NCBI RefSeq assembly: GCF_014305155.1
Contig: NZ_JACRUK010000033.1
Location: 1 to 43,614 of the forward strand
Length of the DNA stretch: 43,614 nucleotides
Direction of reading: 5' to 3'
Source: Flavobacterium muglaense
Lineage (GTDB): Bacteria; Bacteroidota; Bacteroidia; Flavobacteriales; Flavobacteriaceae
Below are positions 28,230 to 35,900 of the stretch, piece by piece (within the stretch, counting starts at the first letter, position 1; each line of letters begins with the position of its first letter). A model generated the notes under the pieces. That model made no database searches and was not told where the DNA came from. It saw only the letters and a program-made list of their open reading frames with translations. A program made the position numbers and the translations under genes.

Positions 28230-29278
28230 GTGCTAAAATAAGTAGTGTTTCAAAACAATTACCCAAATATTCAAGAACTACCGAGGAAATAATGCCTTTT
28301 CTAGATAGTTGGTTATCTGGGCAAGAGGATCGTTTTATTCGAAAAGTAAAAAAAATATTTGAAGGAGCTGCAGTGGATAAAAGGTATTCCATCATGGATC
28401 CTATCGAAGTTTTTACCAAGACTTCATTTGAAGAACGCAACGACATCTATGTGCGTGAAGTAATCGATTTAGGTGAGAAAGTGCTTGAAAAAGCTTTATT
28501 AAAATCAAGTTGGAAACCAACTGATTTGGATTACATTATTACTGTGAGCTGTACTGGAATTATGATTCCTTCTCTGGATGCCTATTTAATTAATAAATTA
28601 CAATTGCGTCAGGATATTGTACGTCTGCCTGTAACTGAAATGGGGTGTGCGGCAGGAGTTTCGGGAATTATTTACGCTAAAAATTTTCTAAAAGCAAATC
28701 CAGGAAAACGAGCTGCTGTTATTGCTGTAGAGAGTCCAACGGCTACTTTTCAATTGGATGACTTTTCTATGGCTAATATTGTAAGTGCGGCTATTTTTGG
28801 TGATGGTGCTGCTTGTGTTTTGCTTTCTTCCCATGAGGAGGACGAAGGTCCCGAAATACTCGCCGAAGAAATGTATCATTTTTATGATAATGAACATATG
28901 ATGGGGTTTAAACTAACAAATTCAGGTTTGCAAATGGTCTTAGATATCGAAGTTCCCAATACTATTGCATCCCATTTCCCAGCAATTATTCATCCTTTTT
29001 TAGAGAAAAATAATTTAAATATTACAGATATTGATCATTTAATTTTTCATCCTGGTGGTAAGAAAATTGTGCAAACTGTAGAAGCATTATTTTCTACTTT
29101 AGGTAAAAATATCGATGACACAAAAGAAGTTTTACGCTTGTATGGCAATATGTCTAGTGTTACCGTTTTGTATGTTTTAGAAAGGTTCATGGATAAGAAA
29201 CCTGTCAAAGGTGAAAAAGGCTTGATGTTGAGTTTTGGACCGGGGTTTTCAGCACAGCGTATTTTATTACAATTTTAA
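28226..29278 (+). CDS. Type III polyketide synthase
   Basis: 350 residues from ATG 28226, chosen because it overlaps the methyltransferase stop. Chalcone/stilbene-synthase superfamily with the full triad: Cys141 in EMGCAAGVSG, His275 in FHPGGKKI and Asn308 in YGNMSSVT. The C-terminal SFGPGFSAQRILL is the family's conserved GFGPG-type loop with Ser for Gly. Such enzymes extend an acyl starter with malonyl-CoA and cyclise it to alkylresorcinols, alkylpyrones or similar. The adjacent ACP, ketosynthase and dehydratase suggest the starter is a dedicated acyl-ACP. The ring type is not predictable here. Confidence 0.92.
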   Translation: MSAKISSVSKQLPKYSRTTEEIMPFLDSWLSGQEDRFIRKVKKIFEGAAVDKRYSIMDPIEVFTKTSFEERNDIYVREVIDLGEKVLEKALLKSSWKPTDLDYIITVSCTGIMIPSLDAYLINKLQLRQDIVRLPVTEMGCAAGVSGIIYAKNFLKANPGKRAAVIAVESPTATFQLDDFSMANIVSAAIFGDGAACVLLSSHEEDEGPEILAEEMYHFYDNEHMMGFKLTNSGLQMVLDIEVPNTIASHFPAIIHPFLEKNNLNITDIDHLIFHPGGKKIVQTVEALFSTLGKNIDDTKEVLRLYGNMSSVTVLYVLERFMDKKPVKGEKGLMLSFGPGFSAQRILLQF

Positions 29279-29288
29279 AAGTATATAA

Positions 29289-29735
29289 ATGACACATCAA
29301 GAAATAATAGCGCATCTTCCATATTCGAAGCCTTTTTTATTCGTTGATGAACTCTTAAACATCGATGAAAATAGAGTGGAGGGTAGTTTTACTTTTGATG
29401 AAAATCTAGAATTTTATAAAGGTCATTTTAAGGATTATCCTGTAACACCTGGAGTTATTTTAACCGAAACAATGGCTCAAATTGGAGTGGTATGCTTGGG
29501 AATCTATTTGTTAAACAATAGCTTTAATTATGATATTTCAATTGCTTTAACATCAACTGATATTGATTTTATAAAACCAGTTTTTCCAAATGAAAAGGTT
29601 CGTGTTTTTTCAGAAAAAATATACTTCCGCTTTGGAAAATTGAAATGCAAAGTTAGTATGAAAAATAGCTTAAACGAATTAGTTTGTCAAGGTGAAATAG
29701 CTGGTATGATTACTACTAGAAAGCAAGTAATTTAG
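29289..29735 (+). CDS. FabZ-like hotdog dehydratase
   Basis: 148 residues, single hotdog fold. The active-site pattern is GHFKDYPVTPGVILTETMAQ: His in GHF and Glu in the helix TETMAQ take the FabZ positions. It would dehydrate 3-hydroxyacyl-ACP during chain growth in this cluster. It is likely a dedicated paralogue rather than housekeeping FabZ, as it is in an operon with type III PKS, ketosynthase and ACP. 10 bp after the PKS gene. Confidence 0.87.
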   Translation: MTHQEIIAHLPYSKPFLFVDELLNIDENRVEGSFTFDENLEFYKGHFKDYPVTPGVILTETMAQIGVVCLGIYLLNNSFNYDISIALTSTDIDFIKPVFPNEKVRVFSEKIYFRFGKLKCKVSMKNSLNELVCQGEIAGMITTRKQVI

Positions 29736-29764
29736 CTTTTGATAGAAAATAAAAACGGAAGAAA

Positions 29765-31039
29765 ATGAGTAGGAGAGTTGTTATTACAGGTTTAGGCGTC
29801 GTTGCTCCAAATGGAGTAGGACTTGAGGCGTTTACACATGCTATAAAAAATGGTGTCTCGGGAATCAAAAAAGATCCCGACTTAGAACGCTTGCAATTTT
29901 CTTGTCAGATTTCCGGTAAGCCTGAGATTTCCACCGAATTATCGTTGAATTATTTCACGGAATTGGAGTTGCGAAATTTTAATTCGACCGGAATTTTATA
30001 TGGTGTGATAGCAGGTTTAGATGCTTGGCAAGATGCTGGATTAACAATTGAAACAAAGGAATACCCAGATTGGGATAGCGGAACTATTTTTGGAACAGGA
30101 ACATCTGGAATTGAAAAATTTCGCGAAAGCATCTATAAAATTGATGATCTACAAACTCGAAGATTAGGAAGTACAGCAGTTGCACAAACCATGAACAGCG
30201 GAATAAGTGCTTACTTAGGCGGGAAATTGGGATTAGGAAATCAGGTAACTACTAATTCTTCTGCTTGTACAACAGGTACCGAAAGTATCATGATGGCTTT
30301 TGATCGAATAAAGTCAGGGCAGGCCAAAAGAATTTTAGCAGGAAGTACGAGTGATTCTGGACCCTATATTTGGGGAGGATTTGATGCGATGCGTGTTTGT
30401 ACTTTTAAGCACAATAATGATCCAGAGTCAGGTTCACGCCCCATGAGTGCAACGGCCTCAGGTTTTGTACCAGGAAGTGGAGCAGGGGCATTGGTGATTG
30501 AAGATCTAGAAACAGCTTTGAATCGTGGAGCTAAAATTTATGCAGAAATTCTCGGTGGAAATATCAACTCTGGAGGACAACGTGGTGAAGGAACAATGAC
30601 CGCTCCAAACCCAGTAGCAGTTAAAAAATGTATTACTAATGCCATTCAAAATGCAAGAATTGATGCACATGATATAGATGCAATTAACGGGCACTTAACA
30701 GCAACTTCAAAAGACAGTTTAGAAATCCAAAATTGGACAGCGGCATTAGGCCGAACAGGTACGGATTTTCCGTATATCAATTCCTTAAAATCAATGGTAG
30801 GGCATTGTTTGTCAGCTGCGGGAAGTATTGAAGCTGTAGCTACCATATTGCAATTGCAACAGGGATTTATTTTTCCAAATATAAACTGTACGGACTTGCA
30901 TCCTGAGATTACAGCCTTAATTGATGCATCAAGAATACCTCAAAAATTAATTTCAACGGATATTAACATAATTGCCAAAGCAAGCTTTGGTTTTGGAGAT
31001 GTTAATGGCTGTATAATTTTTAAAAAATATACCACATAA
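29765..31039 (+). CDS. Beta-ketoacyl-ACP synthase (KAS II-like)
   Basis: 424 residues, thiolase fold of the FabF type (RRVVITGLGVVAPNG start). The Cys-His-His triad is complete: Cys168 in NSSACTTGTES, His310 in NGHLTATSKDS and His347 in SMVGHCLSAAG. Residue 308-312 reads NGHLTAT instead of the common NxHGTAT, a cluster-specific variation. It elongates the acyl chain on the small ACP encoded next. No chain-length factor partner is present. Confidence 0.92.
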   Translation: MSRRVVITGLGVVAPNGVGLEAFTHAIKNGVSGIKKDPDLERLQFSCQISGKPEISTELSLNYFTELELRNFNSTGILYGVIAGLDAWQDAGLTIETKEYPDWDSGTIFGTGTSGIEKFRESIYKIDDLQTRRLGSTAVAQTMNSGISAYLGGKLGLGNQVTTNSSACTTGTESIMMAFDRIKSGQAKRILAGSTSDSGPYIWGGFDAMRVCTFKHNNDPESGSRPMSATASGFVPGSGAGALVIEDLETALNRGAKIYAEILGGNINSGGQRGEGTMTAPNPVAVKKCITNAIQNARIDAHDIDAINGHLTATSKDSLEIQNWTAALGRTGTDFPYINSLKSMVGHCLSAAGSIEAVATILQLQQGFIFPNINCTDLHPEITALIDASRIPQKLISTDINIIAKASFGFGDVNGCIIFKKYTT

Positions 31040-31049
31040 AATAATTATA

Positions 31050-31304
31050 ATGAATAAAGAAGAAACGATTACAAAGCTAAAAAGCATCATTAAACCATTT
31101 GTCAATAATCAAGAAGCGTTTGAATCATTGAATGAAAACACTGATTTTATAGTAGATTTAAACATCAATTCAGCCAATCTTGTGGATATAATTTTAGATG
31201 TCGAAGATGCTTTTGAAATTCATATTGATAATGAATCAATGGAAAAAATGCTAACCGTTAAAGCAACATTAGATATTATCGAAGCTAAATTAGCAGAGAA
31301 ATGA
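31050..31304 (+). CDS. Acyl carrier protein
   Basis: 84 residues, four-helix ACP. The phosphopantetheine Ser is Ser41 in LNINSANLVDIIL; the normal DSL is NSA here, so the recognition motif is altered, which fits a dedicated rather than housekeeping ACP. The acidic helix II-III follows (VEDAFEIHIDNES). Its stop overlaps the start of the phosphopantetheinyl transferase gene that should charge it. Confidence 0.88.
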   Translation: MNKEETITKLKSIIKPFVNNQEAFESLNENTDFIVDLNINSANLVDIILDVEDAFEIHIDNESMEKMLTVKATLDIIEAKLAEK

Positions 31305-31795
31305 TAGGGAATGATATTGTGGATTTGGCTTTAGCCAAAAAAGAAAGCAATTGGAAACGGGCTCGTTATTTAGGTAAACTTTTTACAATTCACGAACAAA
31401 ATTTAATTCATTTAGCAGAAAATCAAGATGTTATAATCTGGAATTTATGGAGTAGGAAGGAAGCTGCTTACAAGATATTCAATAGACAGACACGAATTAG
31501 AGCTTTCAATCCTACACAGTTTGAATGCATTTATACCAATGAAAATTGTGGACAAGTACAGTATAAGAACGAAATCTACTATACAAAAACAACTATTGAT
31601 AATGATAAAATTCATACCATAGCAACCGTTGAGGCATTGTATTTTGATAAAATTAATTTTATAAAAGACGACTATTTAATATATAAAAGAGATGGTTTTC
31701 CTTATGTACAAAACAGTACAACTACCGATGAAAACATCGTGTCTAAAAGTCATCACGGCAGGTTTAGTGCCTGTATTGCGTTGGTTTTATTTTAG
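31301..31795 (+). CDS. 4'-phosphopantetheinyl transferase
   Basis: 164 residues. The Mg-binding and catalytic motifs are GNDIVDL at residues 3-9 and WSRKEAAYK at 50-58, as in Sfp/AcpS-type enzymes. It moves phosphopantetheine from CoA to the Ser of the ACP. It overlaps the ACP gene by 4 nt, and its 3' end overlaps the convergent exonuclease-like gene by 9 nt with no terminator between. Last gene of the cluster. Confidence 0.85.
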   Translation: MIGNDIVDLALAKKESNWKRARYLGKLFTIHEQNLIHLAENQDVIIWNLWSRKEAAYKIFNRQTRIRAFNPTQFECIYTNENCGQVQYKNEIYYTKTTIDNDKIHTIATVEALYFDKINFIKDDYLIYKRDGFPYVQNSTTTDENIVSKSHHGRFSACIALVLF

Positions 31796-32383
31796 ACCTA
31801 ATCTCGATTTTAATTTAAGAAAAAGTAATGCGATACGATATGCCTCATGAGCAGAGGAGTTTCTATCACTTACCGGAATTTTAAAAGCATCCGATAATTC
31901 ATCCAATGAAAAATCCTTATCGGTGATGTCGTTTAACTTTCGATACATAATATCAATATCTAGTGCTTCATTTTTCAAACGGCCACATCCCATTTTTTCC
32001 AAAGCAATGTTGATCATTTCGACATCAAAATCTACGTGATGACCAACGATTACTGCATTACCAAGGTATTCTATAAAGTTAGTAATAGCTTCTGTTTCGC
32101 CTTGTTTAGGCATTTTACTTTCCAAAATGAATTCATTAAAAATTTTATTTTCGTGAAAGTACTTGTACTGCAATAAGATCGTTTCAAAATTGTCTCCTAT
32201 CAGGATATTGTCATCAACAACTGCAAATGCACTAATTGAAAAAATGACATCTAGATGAAGGTTTAATCCAGAGGTTTCAGTAGATAGAACCACATATCTT
32301 TTTGATTTTTTATCAAATTTAGACAAATAGGTTTTCCAAAATTCAGGATAATCTTTATTTATGTTTTTAAGCCAGTCCAGCAT
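31787..32383 (-). CDS. DnaQ-like exonuclease homologue lacking two catalytic acids
   Basis: 198 residues of the DEDDh 3'-5' exonuclease fold. Motif I reads VLSTETSGL: Glu36 is present but the first Asp is Ser34. Motif II is VGHHVDFDVEMI with its Asp. Motif III is AHEAYRIALLFLKL: His179 is present but the final Asp is Ile184. With two of four metal ligands missing, normal nuclease activity is doubtful, so it may bind nucleic acid or nucleotide. It is 2 bp from the cNMP/CBS protein gene, so the two likely act together. Confidence 0.8.
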   Translation of the reverse strand: MLDWLKNINKDYPEFWKTYLSKFDKKSKRYVVLSTETSGLNLHLDVIFSISAFAVVDDNILIGDNFETILLQYKYFHENKIFNEFILESKMPKQGETEAITNFIEYLGNAVIVGHHVDFDVEMINIALEKMGCGRLKNEALDIDIMYRKLNDITDKDFSLDELSDAFKIPVSDRNSSAHEAYRIALLFLKLKSRLGLK

Positions 32384-32385
32384 AT

Positions 32386-34302
32386 TTATGAAAATTGAGT
32401 CAGTTGAAAAGTGTCTTTAATTAAGTCTTCCAATTCTTTCATTGGAGCAAGTGCATTTTTTAATTTTTCTTTATCTGTTTTTGACAATTCATCTAAATTG
32501 ATATATTGACCTGAATTATCATTTTTTAAGCCTTCCAAAGCTCTGAATTTTGAAAGTACTAAAAAAGCTTCAGCACATTCTAAGAATATTTCAGCATATT
32601 TTGGTAATGTTATGGCCAGTTGCTTGAAACGAATGTAGGTATTATTAATTCCTTTAATATTATGACTTAATGTAAATAGTCGAGCACCATCTATTAATGG
32701 CATCAAGGCACGGGTTTTTATATCGAACTTATCTTTATACGGGCCTTCTTCTTCAACATTAAATTTTTTGAAAAAAGTTAATGGAGCATTTTTACGCAGC
32801 GCATCGTTACCCAAGAAATCAAAAAACAGTGTGTTGTTAGTGACATTTTTGAATATAATTTCATTAATGGTGTCTTCAATTTTTTGTTCACCATAAACGA
32901 TTTCATAATCAAAAAAGATGCTACTCAAATCATTGTTGTTTTCACCAGGAGTATTGATCCAATTATTATATTGTTTGGTCCAATCTGTCAGTGACTTACA
33001 CCAAAGTCTGTTGCTAGCCATATGTCCATTTGGGCAAAGTTCATAACCTACCTCTTGTAATATCAAAGTTGTTTTTTCACCTAGATTAAGGAAATAGTCT
33101 TTGACTTCACGGTATTTTTCAGGTTCAACATCTTCAAAAATGAGAATACTATCTTGATCCGTAGGTAGTAATTGCTCTTTACGTCCTTGACTACCAATGC
33201 TTAACCAAGCAAATCGAGCAGGAGCGGAGCCAATTTTCAAAAGAGTAATTTCGACAGCACGTTTAATGATAGCAAAATTGATTTCACTAGCAATATTTGA
33301 AACATGTGTAAGAGGAATATTTTTTTGAATAGACATTTGAATCAAATCAGCAAGTCTTGTTCGAATAAGTTTTAAATCTAAAGCAGTATGTGAATGTTTA
33401 ATTTCTTTTAATAAAACGCCTGGGTTATTAGCTTGAGCAACAACCAAATCATGTTCTGAAATCACGCCTTTAACCTCCGAATTATCAGATCCATCCGTTG
33501 TAACGCAGAGGTGCGTAACATTATTTTTCAGCATTAATAGTTGCGCTTCAGCTAATGAAACATTTTCTAAAACAGTGATAACGGGTGACACCATAACGCT
33601 CTTAACTGGAACAGTAATTGCGAATTGACCTGTTGCAATCTTTGAAGACATGTCTTTATCAGTTACAATTCCGATAGGCAAATTGTTTGCACTAATAATT
33701 GCACTAGTCGTTCGGGCTTCGGCCATTAGTTGGGCAACATCTTTCACTATTGTTGCTGTAGTTACAATTACAGGACTATTGTTGTATGATAAACTTTGAA
33801 AATATTGCATTTCAGATTGTTGACCGGAATAAGCAACAGTATCAGAAATAAGGTTGCTATGCACATTTTTATTCGACTTTGAATTACGAGTATTTACTGC
33901 AAAATTGTCCAATAAAAAATTGAGAACCTCAGTATTATTTGCAACAAAAGGACGAAAAACAGCGATAGGAATGGCGTAAATAACGCTTTCTTCACGTGCA
34001 CGAGCCGTCATTATATAGTTGTTTTTTTCAAAAAAAGGTCGCAAGCCAAATATGGAACCTTTGTGACATTTATTTAAAATTCGTTCTTCGGCATCTGTAA
34101 TAACAGTTAAATTAATCAAACCAGAAGCGACAACATAAAAGCTATCATGCAATGAATCGTCAATTTGAAACAGTGTTTTATTAATTTCTAAATTTATAAC
34201 TCTAATGTTCGTAGCAATTGTAGACAACTCCTCAAAAGTCAAGTTGTTGAATGGTACATATTCTCTTAAAAAATCAGCAATATGATTGGCAATTGTGTTC
34301 AT
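32386..34302 (-). CDS. cNMP-binding, CBS and DUF294 nucleotidyltransferase-like regulator
   Basis: 638 residues in four parts: a cyclic-nucleotide-binding (CAP_ED-like) domain at about 15-130 (FQIDDSLHDSFYVVASG, KGSIFGLRPF); two CBS modules at about 165-300 (IVTDKDMS, VISEHDLV); a DUF294 nucleotidyltransferase-like domain with GSQGRKEQLLPTDQDS (GSxGRxE...DxD) near residue 370; and a helical DUF294_C region to the end. This matches the Bacteroidota/proteobacterial family proposed to sense nucleotides and uridylylate or adenylylate a partner. The partner here is probably the exonuclease-like neighbour; the target is unknown. Confidence 0.88.
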   Translation of the reverse strand: MNTIANHIADFLREYVPFNNLTFEELSTIATNIRVINLEINKTLFQIDDSLHDSFYVVASGLINLTVITDAEERILNKCHKGSIFGLRPFFEKNNYIMTARAREESVIYAIPIAVFRPFVANNTEVLNFLLDNFAVNTRNSKSNKNVHSNLISDTVAYSGQQSEMQYFQSLSYNNSPVIVTTATIVKDVAQLMAEARTTSAIISANNLPIGIVTDKDMSSKIATGQFAITVPVKSVMVSPVITVLENVSLAEAQLLMLKNNVTHLCVTTDGSDNSEVKGVISEHDLVVAQANNPGVLLKEIKHSHTALDLKLIRTRLADLIQMSIQKNIPLTHVSNIASEINFAIIKRAVEITLLKIGSAPARFAWLSIGSQGRKEQLLPTDQDSILIFEDVEPEKYREVKDYFLNLGEKTTLILQEVGYELCPNGHMASNRLWCKSLTDWTKQYNNWINTPGENNNDLSSIFFDYEIVYGEQKIEDTINEIIFKNVTNNTLFFDFLGNDALRKNAPLTFFKKFNVEEEGPYKDKFDIKTRALMPLIDGARLFTLSHNIKGINNTYIRFKQLAITLPKYAEIFLECAEAFLVLSKFRALEGLKNDNSGQYINLDELSKTDKEKLKNALAPMKELEDLIKDTFQLTQFS

Positions 34303-34324
34303 AGCGTTATAAATTTTACTGAAG

Positions 34325-34332
34325 CAAAATTA
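34325..34332 (-). promoter_or_regulatory. Bacteroidota -7 box for the cNMP/CBS gene
   Basis: Minus-strand 34332-34325 reads TAATTTTG, a full TAnnTTTG match, 23 bp before the gene start, leaving a short leader. No clear -33 TTTG. Confidence 0.45.
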
Positions 34333-34540
34333 ATAATTTTAAATGTAAGTTGGTCTGTATTCCTATTAAGATTTAAAGATGTTATACAATCTTTATGTGA
34401 GGATAGATAATGCAGTGTTGTAGTGTAATGATCGCTAACAGATTATAGATAGTGTTCTTCTTATTATTTCTATTTTACATAATATAAATTATAGTTCAAA
34501 AATACAGCAATCCATTTGTAATTCAAAGGTTGGCGGATTT

Positions 34541-35097
34541 CCTACTTTATATTTTACATTCACATTTGCTATTTTAAATTATCACTCTTTTGCGCAAACT
34601 TCCGATACAATTTTCAAAAACTACACGAAAATTGAGATTCAGAAAATTGACAGCGTTATTAATTTCAAATTGATAATTCTTTCGGTGTCGGCATAAATTT
34701 CTCTAATTTTTCAAATTATTTTCAAACCAAAAAACGCAATGAAATTGAAGCCGAAAAGCTAAAATTTCAGCTTCTTGATGCGAAAAATAAAACTTTGGAA
34801 AACCTTTCTAATGAATACGAATTAATCCTAAATACATTCGAGATTTTACGTCTAGAGCTAGAAAATACCACACTAGCAAAGGAAATTTTTAACCTTAAAA
34901 AAAGCCAGTATGAAAACAACAAAATAACCCTAGAAATGTGGTTAAATGTGCAAAATGATTATCAAAAAATTAATCTTTTGCTTTTTGCGAAGCGCAAAAA
35001 TTTAATAACCAAAATGAAACAATTTGAAGTAAAAATAAAAAGTTCCTGCTTTCGACAGGAACTTGAGTATTTATCAATTAATCTGACTAATCAATAA
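34541..35097 (+). pseudogene. Frameshifted exported coiled-coil (TolC-like) protein relic
   Basis: Reading from 34541 gives a signal-peptide-like LYFTFTFAILNYHSFAQ, then TSDTIFKNYTKIEIQKIDSV, but stops at 34694-34696. From 34663 the other frame continues as NSFGVGINFSNFSNYFQTKK and a long charged helical stretch to the stop at 35097, so one indel near 34660-34690 splits a single gene. No start codon is seen at the front, so the 5' end is also lost. The beta-like then heptad-like pattern (LLDAKNKTLENLSNEYELILN, YENNKITLEMWLNVQNDYQ) recalls TolC-type efflux proteins, weakly. A hairpin AAGTTCCTG/CAGGAACTT lies inside its 3' end at 35039-35063. Confidence 0.5.
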
Positions 35098-35108
35098 ATT
35101 TATTTTAT

Positions 35109-35831
35109 ATGGACAAAAATACAATATTATCAGTAATATCCGAACAACAAATATTTTTAGCATTCTTAAAGCTCTCGTATGTTCCCAAAGGAAACATTTC
35201 CTCGCCTTTTTCAAAGGATAAAAAAGCAAGCTTTAAATTATATGCAAATAATACTTTTAAATGCAATTCTACAGGAAAACAAGGCGATTGCTTCCAGTTT
35301 GTAGCTGATCTCAAAAACATTGATTGCAAAAGCAATTTTCACGATGTTTTAAGCGAAATCACAAAGGAATTCCCCGCTTTCGATTTTACAAAACCTATTC
35401 CGGAACATCAAAAAAGAAAAAATATTGCGGATCCTGGTCCCGAATTAAATCCCGCCCCAAATACTGAAATAAATGACACTCATTTTTCTTTTGCTACAAA
35501 GAAATTTGAAACGGCTCATTTAGATTATTTTTCGCAAAGTAACTGGAATGTATCACAGGAAATACTTAAAAAATACAATGTTTTTGCACTGGATAAATTT
35601 GAGTTTTACAACTCCAAAAAAGAGGAAATTTCAAAGCTTAAATTGTTTACTGGAGTTCTAGGCTTCGCCTATAAATTAAACGATTCTGTAGCCGAAATCT
35701 ATATTCCACAACAGGAAAAAGCAACTAAATTCTTTCTCAATAAATTTCGCTCTGGCGATATTTTCGGCTTTGAGCAATTAAATCCTAAAGCGGAATTTAT
35801 TATTATTTGTGCGGGCAAAAAGGATTGTTAA
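35109..35831 (+). CDS. Primase-helicase, 5' part (zinc-finger-like and toprim start)
   Basis: First 240 codons of a gene split by a TAA at 35829-35831. The N-terminus resembles the CHC2 primase finger in order (SSPFSKDKKASFKLY ... FKCNSTGKQGDCFQF), but only one canonical Cys remains, so zinc binding is doubtful. Residues about 130-240 lead into a toprim domain; FIIICAGKKD aligns with the VEGYMD motif of DnaG, with Ala where the catalytic Glu would be (this may be family variation). The same frame continues past the stop as ILNANGFNAVSF and on into the 3' part without any other break. Confidence 0.75.
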   Translation: MDKNTILSVISEQQIFLAFLKLSYVPKGNISSPFSKDKKASFKLYANNTFKCNSTGKQGDCFQFVADLKNIDCKSNFHDVLSEITKEFPAFDFTKPIPEHQKRKNIADPGPELNPAPNTEINDTHFSFATKKFETAHLDYFSQSNWNVSQEILKKYNVFALDKFEFYNSKKEEISKLKLFTGVLGFAYKLNDSVAEIYIPQQEKATKFFLNKFRSGDIFGFEQLNPKAEFIIICAGKKDC

Positions 35832-35900
35832 ATCCTTAATGCAAACGGCTTTAACGCCGTTTCTTTTCGTTCCGAAAATCACAATATTACGCCCGAACAA

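Noticed and set aside
34303..34540. Left attachment site of the element
   Set aside because: No direct or inverted copy of this stretch was found near the right end of the window, and the right boundary is probably outside it.
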